Shown piece by piece: positions 10,660 to 21,159 of a DNA stretch of 64,000 nucleotides (the first letter of the stretch is position 1; every line of letters begins with the position of its first letter). A model generated the notes under the pieces. That model was not told the origin of the DNA, did not search any database, and was given only the letters and a program-made list of their open reading frames with translations. Location of the stretch: positions 60,227,998 through 60,291,997 of the forward strand of contig NC_062223.1 in assembly GCF_902686445.1 (NCBI RefSeq). The letters run 5' to 3'. The stretch is from Sciurus carolinensis. Taxonomy: Eukaryota; Chordata; Mammalia; Rodentia; Sciuridae. The translations under genes were made by a program, and so were the position numbers.

Positions 10660-11885
10660 CCTGATAGGCTGACCAGATTGCTTCACCTGGGAGAACTGCT
10701 GCTAAAGCAGGAGCATGCTCATGAGTTTTGTTTTGGTCTTAAATGTGAAGTGTTCCCATACGTTCTGCAATATAAGAAAAATAGTAATTAGGACCAATTG
10801 ATTGTGTCCTGAGGATATTTGTGGATGCTCTGGGACAGGGCTAGGTGTGCTTATCTGAGTGCTTGGGGAAAAGAAGCAAAGAAACTGGCAACTGTAGTCA
10901 CTGAAGCAGCAACCCTAAGCGATGGAGCAGTATTTAGGGCTATCTGTCTAAGACTTTTTACAATGTGTCAGATAGGTTTGTATTTCCCTGTGAATCTGGG
11001 AAGCTGACTGAAGTTGGCTGGTGATAGGATAATGGGGGAAATGACAGTAGTCACTGTTATGAAGTGTTACAGACTCTGAACTCTTCTCTCCCTTCTGAAA
11101 AAAGTAACAGTCCAAAAGCTACTGGGGGGTCTGAGAAGGCAGGCATATGTTGGATTTTGTGAGTGGGAAGTGGGGAGAGGAGGGGAGCCTCCTTGGCCAA
11201 GAGCCTGGTATTAAGAGGCTAAGCAGTGTGAGGAGGGTGTCTCTGTAAGGGGAGGCCCAGTCTGGGGAATTGGAACCTAAGTGAGATAAGGAGAGTGCTC
11301 AATAAAGAGGGTGGTCCCATACAGGTAAGGAGGGCAGATAAGGTGGGTCTGATGACAGACACAGCTGGAACAAGGGCAGAGAGAGGGAAGAGGGCTTCTA
11401 GGTTTGAGGGTAGGGAGGGTGGGAGGGCACAGAATGTCAGAGCCTGAGTGAGGTGAGGAGGGCACCCAAGTAGAGAGGGGACCCAGTGGAAGACTGGGTA
11501 CATAGAGGGGACTGATTAAATGAGTAAATACATCAGGGATTCCGAGAGCTAGGTTTCTCACTGTTGGAGAAGGGAGTTACCTGTTGTGCTGAAATAGAAT
11601 TGGAGGTACTGGTGTGAACTTGTGGTTTACACCTATGTAACTATATGTGAACACAGAAATAATTATAGCTATAAATGTAGAGTTCTGTTCACTTTAAGGA
11701 CCTGGGAATAGCAACATCTTAATAGCAACAAGCAAGTTATTTAGCACCAAGATTGTGGTTTCTAACATTTTCCAAGAAGGGGAACTGAGGTCCCTTGGAG
11801 AAATGGCTAGCTCAGAAAAGAGTAATAAGATGAGCCTGGAACATGTTTTTTTCTTTTTTCTTTTGTTTCCTCCCTGTTTCTTTTC
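10660..11885. other. Intergenic stretch without recognised gene
   Basis: Apart from the purine-rich block at 11160-11510, I see no repeat landmarks and no coding signal. Confidence 0.45.
11160..11510. repeat. Purine-rich degenerate duplication
   Basis: GA-rich stretch in which a motif like AGTGAGGTGAGGAGGGCACCC recurs loosely at about 11223, 11281 and 11449. The spacing is irregular and identity is low. It could be an eroded tandem repeat or an LTR-type remnant. Confidence 0.3.
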
Positions 11886-11888
11886 TTT

Positions 11889-12025
11889 AAAAAAAGAGTG
11901 TGTGTGTGGGGAGGGGTTCTTGCTATGTTATCCAGACTGGCCTTGAACTCCTGGGTTCAAGTGATCCTCCTGTTTCAGCTTCCCAAGTAGCTGGGCCTGT
12001 AGGCATATGCCACCACTTCCATCTA
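11889..12025 (-). mobile_element. B1-type SINE monomer, inverted
   Basis: TTCTTGCTATGTTATCCAGACTGGCCTTGAACTCCTGGG..AAGTGATCCTCCTG..AAGTAGCTGGG reads as a reversed 7SL-derived monomer without an ID half. An A run and (TG)n precede it. Confidence 0.75.
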
Positions 12026-12274
12026 GCCTGAAGCATCTTATTGTGACAGAAACTAAGGAAGTACTCAAAAGGGTGACAGGGACACTGTCAAATGGACAGA
12101 AGCCAGCTCAAAGGGCTCACATTGGCATTTGAGACAATTTGTATCTCAAAATAATGATAAAACAGATTAGAACTCATCAAATAAGGAACCATAAGTATAT
12201 ATATATATAGGAATAGATGAATCACTGACAATTTGATGAGGAATAGGTTATTTGTGTAGTTTTAAAGCACCTCC

Positions 12275-12296
12275 TTGCAAAATATATATTTTGCAA
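12275..12296. other. Perfect 22-bp palindrome
   Basis: Half-site TTGCAAAATAT followed by its exact reverse complement ATATTTTGCAA. The sequence sits just before an ID element and may simply be AT-rich DNA, but the self-complementarity is complete. Confidence 0.8.
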
Positions 12297-12308
12297 AACG
12301 CAAAGGGA

Positions 12309-12412
12309 AGCTAGGGACATAGCTGAGTGGTAGAGTACTTGCACAGCATGTGTGAGGCCCTGGGTTCAATCCTCAGAACAGCAAAACAAATGAACAAACA
12401 AACAAAAAGCAG
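12309..12412 (+). mobile_element. ID SINE
   Basis: AGCTAGGGACATAGCTGAGTGG (A box region), GGGTTCAATCC (B box) and an AAACAAA-type tail. Flanks GCAAAGGGAAG and GCAGGGGAAG look like an eroded target-site duplication. Confidence 0.8.
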
Positions 12413-12672
12413 GGGAAGTAAGTAACTGTAGTAGAGAAGGCTGACAGAAACCACCTGAACCAAGTGATCAAAGTGAACATCACCAGTGCAGGCTAACCTG
12501 TAACCCTGTGTCACCTCATAGGTGCAATGGGAGGAATACAGCAGCTCTTATGTGGTGTTTCTGCCAAAGATGCAGAAGCTAAATCTAATCATAAGGGACT
12601 ATCAGACAAACCAAAAAATGTGGAACATTTAACAAAATAGCTGTCCTAAAATCTTTAAAAGTGTCAGTATTT

Positions 12673-13633
12673 CCTAGGAATCAATAAATGGGATGGATTG
12701 AAACTAAAAAAACTTCTTCACAGCAAAGGAAACAATAATTTGAAGAGAGAGTCCACAGAATGGGAGGAAATCTTTACCACACATACCTCAGATACAGCAC
12801 TAATCTCCAAGACATATCAAGAACTCAAAAAACTTAACACCAAAAGAACAAATAACCCAATCAATAAATGGGCTAAGGAACTGAACAGACACTTCACAGA
12901 AGAAGAAATACCATCAATCAACAAACACTTGGAAAAAATCTTCATCATTTCTTGCAATTAGAGAAATGCAAATCAAAACTGCTCTAAGAGTTCATCTCAC
13001 TCCAGTCAGAATGGCAATTATAAAAAATATAAGCAATAATAGGTGTTGGCGAGGATGTGGGGAAAAAGGTACACTCATACATTGCTGGTGCGAATGCAAA
13101 TTGGTGCAAGCACTCTGGAAAGCAGTATGGAGATTCCTCAGAAAACTTGGAATGGAACCACCATTTGAACCAGCTATCCCACTCCTTGGTTTGTACCCAA
13201 ACTATTTAAAATCAGCATTCTACAGTGACACAGCCACATCAATGTTTATAGCAGATCAATTCACAATAGCTAAACTATGGAACCAACCTAGGTGCCCTTC
13301 AACAGATGAATGGATAAAAAAAATGTGGTATATGTACACAATGGAATATTACTCAGCCTTAAAGAAGAATGAAATTATGGCATTTGCAGGTAAATGAATG
13401 GAACTGGAGACTATCATGCTAAGTGAAATAAGCCAATCCCAAAAAAACAAAGTTTGAATGCTTTCTCTGATAAGCGGATGCTGATCCATAGTGGGGGATG
13501 GGTAGGGAAGAATGAACTTTGGATTGTACAGAGGGGAGTGAGGAGAGGAGTGGGGAGGGTGGGGATGGGAAGCATGGTGGATTGAGATGGACATTATTAC
13601 CTATGTACATGTATGAAAAAAATTTTAAAAAAA
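12673..13633 (+). mobile_element. 5'-truncated L1 (ORF2 tail and 3' UTR)
   Basis: Begins within the ORF2 C-terminal region. Frames 12698-12961 (STEWEEIFTTHTSDTALISK..) and 12966-13397 ([35 protein letters not shown]) are split by a frameshift near 12955. It ends in a G-rich 3' UTR and A-rich tail. Flanks AAAAGTGTCAGTATTT (12657-12672) and AAAAGTGTCCATATTT (13632-13647) match at 14 of 16 positions and are the probable target-site duplication. Confidence 0.9.
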
Positions 13634-13649
13634 AGTGTCCATATTTTAA

Positions 13650-14160
13650 AAGTCATCAAAAGACATGAGGAACAGTTATAGACTAAAGGCTAAAGAGTAC
13701 AACAACTAAATTTATGATCCTGATCCTAATCATTTTGCTGAAAAAAATACTGGGATAAGTAGGGAAACTCGAATAGGGTTTGAAGATTAGATGGTAGTAA
13801 CATGGCAATATTAATCTCTGATTTTGACTTTTATGATTAAACTGATTAAGAAAATATCCTTGTTTCAAAGAAAAACTTCTTAAAATGTTTTGGGGAAGGG
13901 ACCAAGGTATCATATTGGCAAATTATGTCAAATGGCTTTTTAAAAAGTACTTTGTATGATACTTGCAACTTTTCCCACAGATTGTATAAAAAAATTAAAG
14001 AGGGATTTAAATAAAGATGAATGTTAGAGAAAAAAGAGGGCTTCCTGAGTGAAGCAAAAGGGAAAGGAGTTCAGATCCTGAGCTGGCAGGGTTGCGCATA
14101 GGCTGGAAGTTGGGACTTGAGGGGCTGCAGGAAGAGGTGAGGACAAGGAACTCCCCCAAC
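13650..14160. other. Intergenic AT-rich stretch
   Basis: No gene or repeat recognised. Confidence 0.45.
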
Positions 14161-14287
14161 TTTAAAAAAAAAAAAATTTGAGACAAGGTCTCACTATATT
14201 ACCCAGGCTGACCTTGAACTCCTAGACTCAAGCAATCCTCCTGCCTCGGCCTCCAGAGTAGCTGGGACTATTCACATCTGGCTCCTC
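14161..14287 (-). mobile_element. B1-type SINE monomer, inverted
   Basis: A run, then GAGACAAGGTCTCACTATATTACCCAGGCTGACCTTGAACTCC..AGTAGCTGGGACTA. Only the 7SL-derived half is present. Confidence 0.75.
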
Positions 14288-14427
14288 ACTTTAATTTAGA
14301 AGAGAGAAGGCTCACAGGAAGGTGGCTTCCATTTTTCTGGAGAAGCCCTCTCTAGTTTGAGAGTTGCAGAGTGTTAACTACTGGGTCTCTGTGACAGAGA
14401 TTCTTAAGTAAATAGAATTTGTATAAC

Positions 14428-14928
14428 TGTGAGGGTTAATTTTATGTGTCAACTTGACTGGGCTGTGGGATGCCCAGATATTTAATCAAACATTAACTTG
14501 GTGTTTCTGTGAGAGTGTTTTTGAATGATTTGGATGTTTAAATGAAAAGACTGAGTAAAGCAGATTGTTCTCCCTAATGCCAGTGGGCCTCATTCAATCC
14601 CTAAAGGTCTAAATAGAACAGAAGATTGACCTCCAACCCCCCCACCCTTCCAACCAAAGAAAAGAAAATTCCTCCTACTTACCTGCCTTCAAGCTGGAAC
14701 ATCTGGGTGTTTTTCTAGCCTTTGCACTGGAATTACACCCAGGTCTCCAGCTTCCTGGCTACAGATCGTAGCCTCTATAATCACACAGGCCAATGCCTTA
14801 CAAGACAGCCAACCCACCTTCCTCCTTTTCTTTCTTCTATCCTCCCTTCTTTCTACCCTGTCTCCTTGTCTGTCTTCCTACCTTCCTTCCTATACATCAG
14901 CTCTGTTTTTCTGGAGAACACTAATACA
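14428..14928 (+). mobile_element. Solo LTR of an ERVL-type endogenous retrovirus (MLT2-like)
   Basis: TGTGAGGGTTAATTTTATGTGTCAACTTGACTGGGC at the start and CTGTTTTTCTGGAGAACACTAATACA at the end are hallmark LTR termini of the ancient ERVL/MLT2 group. Internal text AGACTGAGTAAAGCAGATTG and GTGGGCCTCATTCAATC fits. No internal viral genes flank it, so it is a solo LTR. A (TTCC)-rich expansion at about 14818-14895 interrupts the 3' part. Confidence 0.75.
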
Positions 14929-14929
14929 C

Positions 14930-16310
14930 TTATTTTCCCATTATCTGTCTACCTATCCTACTGTGGAACTGACACTGTAGATTCTCAGGAAAAGATTTTT
15001 AAATGAAAAACAAACAAAAAAATTACATGATCCTGTCATTGGAGCAAAGACTAGCACAATGACAGGTGAGAGAGATGAGAACTATGTTGACCTCATGGGG
15101 CCCTTTCACTGCTCTGGGAACCAGGAACTGTCTTCCATAGAGGCTGCTTTCTACCACCACTGCAGGGAGGAATGAGGGGACTAGCATTTATTGAGCACTG
15201 GCCAAAGGCCATGCTGGGTGCCCTATCGTCAGGCTCCTGGAGTGACCCCCCTTCCTCGAATACTTGCTCCAGATCGGTTCTTCTCTTCTGGCATTTAAAG
15301 GACCCATTTCTTCTAAATACTGAGAGCTCCTGAGAGCGGGGGCTATGTGTGGACTACTGGAACTCTAAGATTTGTAGTGTGTACTACCAACAGGTACTGA
15401 ATAAATAAAAGTGGCATGCCGAAGGTCCCACAGTTGAGTGAGGGGCAGCACCCAGAGTCACTCTCAGGTCTGTCTGACCCCAAAGTCCATGCTTTTCCAG
15501 CAGACCATACTATTTCCTGGGTAGTAAAAGAGACTTTTTATAGAGTAGTCATGAATTATTGCTTACCTGGAAGCCGAAAATTCTTGGGCATATGTTTGGT
15601 TGACTGAATCACATTTGGAATCATCTTTGAACATGGACCAATTTGCATTTAAGTTATTGGATCACTGCCATGTACATCAGCAGGACCATCTACTGCTGAT
15701 GTACAATAAAAGTCCTTTACTAGGGCTGGTCAAGGGAAAGAGTTTCAGAACAGAAAGCTCTGTTTATCTCAGTTGGATTTGTCTTGAAATAATTAGGAAA
15801 GGGGCTCTGGACAGGTGCAAGGACATGGATATTTTATGTTACTAGCCAAATGATCTTATACAATCCCCTTAAGCTCTGGGGGTCTCAGTACACTTCTCTA
15901 AAAATGGGAACAAGGACTCTTGCCCTGCCCACCTCCTAGAGATGTTCTTATCAGGAAAAAAAGGAGAAAGCACACTGATTTAATGTCTTTAATCCACTGT
16001 AAGCTCCATCCTCTCAGAAGCAGCCCAAATACCACTGTGTACACTCAACTGAGGATCATGTAAAACTTAAAAAAAGAAAAGCATTATTTTGTTTTTACTA
16101 ACTGGAAAAATTTCCACGACCAGGCAATGGGCTTGGAAAAATTCACATCTTGTTTCAATCAATTGTAGAAGCCATCAATCCAAAATAGAACTGGCACAGC
16201 ATATTTGAGCCCAGACTTAAAGGTTACTGCTTAGCCTGTAGAGTGCCTCTCTTTAATTATATGGAATGAAACATATGAAAAAGAATTCTCTACAGTTTAA
16301 TAGCTTGAGG
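14930..16310. other. Intergenic stretch, with weak L2/MIR-like traces
   Basis: 15178-15235 (GCATTTATTGAGCACTGGCC..GCTGGGTGCCCTATC) resembles an old L2/MIR end and 15290-15415 an L2-like tail (GGTACTGAATAAATAAA). The remainder shows no gene or clear repeat. Confidence 0.4.
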
Positions 16311-16314
16311 TTGA

Positions 16315-16465
16315 TAGTGGTGGTTATTAACCATGGGTGTACATTAGAACCACTTGGGGAGATTTCAATAACATGCATTGTCACCCAATACCAGTTACAT
16401 TGCTTAGGGTAGTTATGCCCAGGCATTTTTTAAAGCTCCCAGATAATTCTAATGGGCAGTAAGAT
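16315..16465 (+). mobile_element. MER5-like (hAT-Charlie) DNA transposon remnant
   Basis: GTGGTTATTAACCATGGGTGTACATTAGAACCACTTGGGGAG..CCAGGCATTTTTTAAAGCTCCCAGATAATTCTAATGGGCAG follows the MER5A layout. Confidence 0.65.
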
Positions 16466-16761
16466 CTATCACTACACAAAAGAGTAATATGAAAAAGCTA
16501 GAGCATTATTGTTTGAAGAACTATAATGTGAGTCACAAAAGTGAACCAACACATATTATTAAATTTATAATAATCACAACTTTAATATTTCATATACCCA
16601 AAATATTATTTTAACATGTACTAATATAATTATAAATGGGATTTTTACATTTTTATTTCATACCAAATCTTTGATATCTGGTGTACATTATATGCACAGA
16701 GAACTATCAATTCAGATAGTGTAAATTAGCTGGAATTCATAAGGCTATGGTACAGAGCTAT

Positions 16762-16828
16762 AATACACACACACACACACACACACACCACACCCATACC
16801 CCCCCCCCACATATATACATACATACAT
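16762..16828. repeat. (CA)n / C-run / (CATA)n compound microsatellite
   Basis: A pure CA run, then a C homopolymer near 16800-16809, then ATACATACATACAT. Confidence 0.9.
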
Positions 16829-17059
16829 TCTTGTTCTAGTGATTACAAGAATTCTAAACCTTACAGAGTGTATTGTTTTTACTGGTACTTTCAGACACAT
16901 TTAAATAGAGAGCAAAATTGTTGTAATATTCACCATCTTGCTCTGTAAAGTCTATATCACATAGATTTACACAAATGTTTTTGTTAGTGTTATTCCTAAA
17001 TTGACATATTTGCTACTGTTATAAGGGGGAGAGAATCCAATAACTCATTATAGGACTCT

Positions 17060-17280
17060 TGATTCTGTGATAATTATCTTGGTTCATTGATTCTAAGAGT
17101 TTGGAGTTATTCTCCACATTTTAAGGCATTACATCATATTGTCTGCAAATAAAGATAATCTTATTTCCTTCCTAATAGTTAGATCTTTTTTTTTTTTTCT
17201 GGTCTTATTGTACTGGTAAGAATTCCTAAAACAACACTATATGATAACATCACAAGTTGATGTGCTTATTTTTTAAAAAG
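17060..17280 (-). mobile_element. Old inverted L1 fragment (reverse transcriptase region)
   Basis: TTCTAAGAGTTTGGAGTT..ATCATATTGTCTGCAAATAAAGATAATCTTATTTCC is the reverse complement of the L1 segment around the FADD motif. It is strongly diverged. Confidence 0.6.
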
Positions 17281-17289
17281 TGGGAATGT

Positions 17290-17408
17290 TGGGGCTGGGG
17301 ATATAGCTCAGTTGGTAGAGTGCTTGCCTGGCATGCACAAGGCCCTGGGTTCAATCCCTAGCACCAAAAAACAAAACAAAACAAAAAACCCCAAAACAAC
17401 AACAAAAC
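17290..17408 (+). mobile_element. ID SINE, young, intact target-site duplication
   Basis: GGGGCTGGGGATATAGCTCAG..GGGTTCAATCCC and an A-rich tail. A perfect 13-bp duplication AAAGTGGGAATGT lies at 17277-17289 and 17409-17421. It inserted into old L1-derived sequence. Confidence 0.93.
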
Positions 17409-17509
17409 AAAGTGGGAATGTCTAACATTTCATTGTAAAAGAATGTATACATCTAACAGAGATAATCACAAAATTAACATCTGGTTACTTTTAATTCTCT
17501 AATACACTT

Positions 17510-17795
17510 AAAATTTTTTTATTTTGAGATAATTATAGATTTGCAGAGGTTTGCATAGAATACAGCAGTCCTGGTTTATCCTTCACTCAGTTTCTTAATG
17601 GTTACATTTTATGTAACTACTGTATAATATCAAACAGGAAATTGATCTTGATACAATGTAGGAATACACTTCAACAGTCATTTTCTCATCAGTGTAAATT
17701 TGTGGTGGACAATTCTGTTTTATGTACTATGATTACTATCAAGATACAGAACTATTTAATCACTACAAAGATCCCCATCATTCTGTTCCTTTCTT
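17510..17795. mobile_element. Old L1M-type 3' UTR remnant
   Basis: GATAATTATAGATTTGCAGAGG..TTGATCTTGATACAATG..ATCAAGATACAGAACTATTTAATCACTACAAAGATCCC resembles the untranslated region of old L1M subfamilies. The orientation is not certain. Confidence 0.5.
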
Positions 17796-17998
17796 TATTT
17801 TGTGGGGGTGGGGGGCAGGGAGTTGAACCCAGAACTTTGCACACATGCTAGGCCAGCACTCTTCCACTGAGCTACATTCCCAGCTCTTTTTATTTTTGAA
17901 ACAAGGTTTCACTAAGTTGCTTAGGCTGGCCTTGAACCTGCCATCCTCCTGCTTCAACCTCCAGAATAGCTGCAATTATTGGCAAGTGACACCAGCAG
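17795..17998 (-). mobile_element. B1-dID SINE, inverted
   Basis: GAGTTGAACCCAGAACTTTGC..CTTCCACTGAGCTACATTCCCAGC, then TTGAAACAAGGTTTCACTAAGTTGC..CCATCCTCCTGC; the end is diverged. Confidence 0.8.
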
Positions 17999-18004
17999 TT
18001 GCTA

Positions 18005-18215
18005 TTTTTTTTTTTTTTTTTTGGTACTGGGGACTTAACCCAGGGGCACATTACTACTGAGTTATATCCCCAGCCCTTTTTGCTTTTTGAGACAGGGTAT
18101 TGCTAAGTTGCTTTGGGTCTCACTATGTTGCTGAGGCTGGCCTTGAATTTGTGATCCTTCTTGCCTCATCCTCCCTAGTCACTAGGATTACAGGTGTGCA
18201 CCACCATACCTGGCT
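18005..18215 (-). mobile_element. B1-dID SINE, inverted
   Basis: T run, GGTACTGGGGACTTAACCCAGGGGC..ATATCCCCAGCCC, GAGACAGGGTATTGC, GGATTACAGGTGTGCACCACC. A full dimer directly next to the previous one. Confidence 0.88.
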
Positions 18216-18383
18216 GTGATTTTTTAATAAAAAAAAAAAATTTAAAGTTTAAGAAACTGTTGAACTATTTCCCAGAGTATTATTTTATATTGTCATTAGC
18301 AAAGCAGAAATATAGTTTCTTATATGCTCACATGTTTACAAGTATTTGCTATTGATACTGTCACTACTTACTCTTAGCCTTTG

Positions 18384-18474
18384 TTTTTTTTTTTTTTTTT
18401 TTTTTTTTGCAACGTGGGGGATCTAACTCAGGACTTCATACATGTTAGGGAAGCACTCAACCAGCTCCACATAC
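18384..18474 (-). mobile_element. ID SINE, inverted
   Basis: A T run of about 25, then GATCTAACTCAGGAC..CATGTTAGGGAAGCACTCAACCAGCT; diverged but in order. Confidence 0.7.
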
Positions 18475-19255
18475 TTTTTAAAATTAGTAATGGATATTGA
18501 TTTTATCAAATGCATATTTTAGCATTTGTTGAGACAATTTCAAGGAATTTATTGGGTTCACTGACAAACTATTATTAAGTATGCATTTAAGCTTTAAGTA
18601 ATAAAAATATCAAATAGAATAAAAAGATTATTAGGAAAAATAATCTCCTGCCATCTCTATCAGTTTCCCTCCTCAGAAGCAATCATTTTATCTGTTTCTT
18701 TCCTTAATCTAGGGACTATATATTAATAACCTGCCATCCTACCTTTCACTTAATATTTTAGAAATCATCTCATTTCAGTACATAGAGATCTAGTTCATTC
18801 TTTTTAAGATGCATGACATTCCATTGAGGAGTAGGCCATAATTTCATTAACCTGGGTGTTTCTTTTTAATAGATATTTAAGCTGTCTTCAGTCTTTCATA
18901 ATTATTGACAACATTTCAGTAAACACTGTAGTATGCAGGTTTTTGTGCCTGGGTGAGGACTAGTAGACACAAAATTCTTGGTAGTGGAATTGCTAGGTCA
19001 AAGGTATAAACATTTAAGTTCTATTAGTTACTGCCAAATTGCTTTCAGAGAATGAATCATTTTATAATACCACCACCAATAAACAAGAATGTCTTTTTCC
19101 ACAACATGTATCTTCTCCAATCTGACATCTAAAAGTAGAATTCCACTTTAATTTTTATTTGCATTTTTCCTACTGAGATGGTGGAGTATATTTTCATTTG
19201 CTTAAATGTATTACTTTTCTATTAACTGTGTGTTTATATATTTTCCCATTTAGTG
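18475..19255 (-). mobile_element. Old inverted L1M fragments
   Basis: 18490-18560 (TGATTTTATCAAATGCATATTTTAGCATTTGTTGAGACAATT) matches L1 ORF2 read in reverse. 18640-19250 (GTGGAATTGCTAGGTCAAAGG, TGCCAAATTGCTTTCAGAGAATG, TTTTTATTTGCATTTTTCC) is the typical reverse 3' end of L1M families. Confidence 0.65.
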
Positions 19256-19261
19256 TGTTGT

Positions 19262-19399
19262 TTTTTTTTTAATTTTTTTTTAGTTGTAAATGGACACACC
19301 TTTATTTTATTTATTTATTTTTATGTGGTGCTGAGGATTGAACCCTGTGCCTCACACCTGCTAGGCAAGAGCTCTACCACTGAGCGCCAAATCCAGGCC
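19262..19399 (-). mobile_element. ID SINE with extended tail module, inverted
   Basis: TTTTAGTTGTAAATGGACACACC, then TTTATTTTATTTATTTATTT, then GTGGTGCTGAGGATTGAACCC..CTCTACCACTGAGCGCC. The outer TAGTTGTAAATGGACAC module is shared with other copies in the window. Flanking GTGTGTTGTTTT / GTGTGTTATTTT suggests a target-site duplication. Confidence 0.85.
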
Positions 19400-19844
19400 T
19401 CGTGTGTTATTTTAAATCAGTGTTTACCCACCAGAATACCACTTTACTATTTTCATTTGCTCAGAAACCTCCTCAGAGGCAAGGGTCCCTCACACAGGTA
19501 TTTAGGGGTATCTGCAATCACACCAACCCTCTTCTAACTCATAACCATCTTCTTCCCCAATGTCTCTTCCAGAAGAAGGATCCCTTTATGGTCTCAACAT
19601 TCCATGCCCCTTCCATAACTCTGCCTGCTCCCCCATCCTTCCCTCTGGAAGGTTCTCTTCTCCCTCAAGTCTCACCTATTATTAATAGTCTAGCCTAATC
19701 CCAACTGTCTAAGGAACCTTTCTGAATAACCAGTGCCTATATTGTATAGGTCTTACCTTCAGGTGAGCCTCGCCCTATTTGCCCAGAGCCCAGTTTCCTG
19801 CTCTGTCCATAAGCAGCGGGTGAGGGTGTCTGAGTGTGTTTCTC

Positions 19845-20270
19845 ATTCATTCATCCAACATTTATTGAATGAGTCACACTCTAGCCGACCCTGGTGGCTC
19901 ATGCCTGTAATCTCAGGGACTTGGAGAGTAAGGCAGGAGGATTGTAAATTCGAAGCCAGTCTGGGCAACTCTGCGAGATACTGTCTGAAATAAAAAATAA
20001 AAAGGGTTGGGGATATAGTTCAGCCGGTAGAGTGTCCCTGTGTTTAAAGAAAACAAAAACAAAACAAAACAAAAAAAGACACTGTTCCAGGCAATGGGGG
20101 TATGGATGGCTGGGTATGAGGCAGATCAAGGTCGCTCCTCTCAGCTAGCAGACATTTTAGCAGTTTCGGGGCTGTGAACTAAGTTGCAATAAATGACACA
20201 ATAAAACATACAATTAAGAATGTCAATTTAAGTGCAAACAAGAAATGGATTAGAGCGTGAAGGGAAAAGG
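19845..20270 (-). mobile_element. L2 remnant, inverted, split by a B1-dID
   Basis: TTCATTCATCCAACATTTATTGAATGAG before the SINE and CACTGTTCCAGGCAATGGGGGTATGG after it together give the typical reversed L2 3' end. The right limit is vague. Confidence 0.55.
19881..20080 (+). mobile_element. B1-dID SINE
   Basis: CCGACCCTGGTGGCTCATGCCTGTAATCTC..GGCAGGAGGATTG..GATACTGTCTGAAATAAA, then GGGTTGGGGATATAGTTCAGCC and an AAACAAA tail. The ID half is shortened. Confidence 0.85.
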
Positions 20271-20589
20271 AGAAGGGTCTCCTTCGCACAGGGGGCGCAG
20301 GAGCTGAGATGGGAGCAAAGACCCGAATATGAGAAGGCACCAACCATATAAAGAGCCTTGTAGAGGCCCCGCCTTCAGGCCGCTTTTTCAACAGGTGCAG
20401 CCCAGCCCTCGGAACCCCTTCTTTCGGTTACCTGAAAGGAACTGAAGGCAGAAACCTGTGAATACTGCAACTTCAGAGGTGTGTATGGCGTGCGGGGTGG
20501 CACTACAAGCTCCTAGGACACATCCCTGCTTGCGAACTTGGGAAAATAAAATCATGTCCGGCCTGGCATTAATAGAACACTCAATACAC

Positions 20590-20725
20590 ACCAGGGTCCA
20601 GTTAAGTATTTTACACCATTGTTACTTCACTTCATAGTCACCATAACCCGGTGCAGGCTTTATTGTTAACTTTATTTCACAGAGGAAGAAACCCAGGCTG
20701 GGAATATGGCAGTAGTAACCTGTTT
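20590..20725 (-). mobile_element. MIR remnant, inverted (just upstream of the CpG island)
   Basis: AAGTATTTTACACC..TTGTTAACTTTATTTCACAGAGGAAGAAACCCAGGCTGGGAATATGGCAG has the reversed MIR core and flank. Confidence 0.5.
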
Positions 20726-21036
20726 CTTGGTTCAGAAAGAAGTACAGTTCCTGGGGAGGGAAGTTCGGTGGTGGGGATCAGCTGGGGTTTACTGGGGCAT
20801 TCGGAGGGGCGCGCCGTTTTCCAAGTTGGTCTGGTCCGAGGCACCTCCGCCAGCGGCCCCTCACCCCGCTCGGGGCTCTGGGTTTCAGCAAAGGGGCGCT
20901 GCAGGGCCGGCGGGCTGGGGGCGGGGAAGACGCGGGGACAAAGGCCACCGGCCCCGCGCTCCGGCCGGTCAGTGGGGCGGCGGGACTCGGGGGCAGGCAT
21001 AGGTCGCGCGTCGGCGCAACGAGGAGCCCGCGCCGC

Positions 21037-21159
21037 ATGGAGGGCCGGGGTGCGCCCCGGGGCCCCGCGCAGGCCGAGCTCGCGGGCCCGCCGCCCGCGC
21101 CGCCCCCGCCCCCTCCCCCCCTCCCCGGGGCGGCCGCGGCGGCTCCGAGCTCGGCGAAC
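21037..21159 (+). other. PLEKHA7: Possible in-frame N-terminal extension of PLEKHA7 (41 codons)
   Basis: An ATG at 21037 opens a frame running without a stop into the known start at 21160. It would add 41 residues beginning MEGRGAPRGP and containing a run of prolines and alanines. Its context has C at -3 and G at +4, weaker than the TISU start. CpG-island DNA often stays open by chance, so this is more likely 5' UTR or untranscribed DNA than coding. It could be used only by transcripts starting upstream of 21037. Confidence 0.3.
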
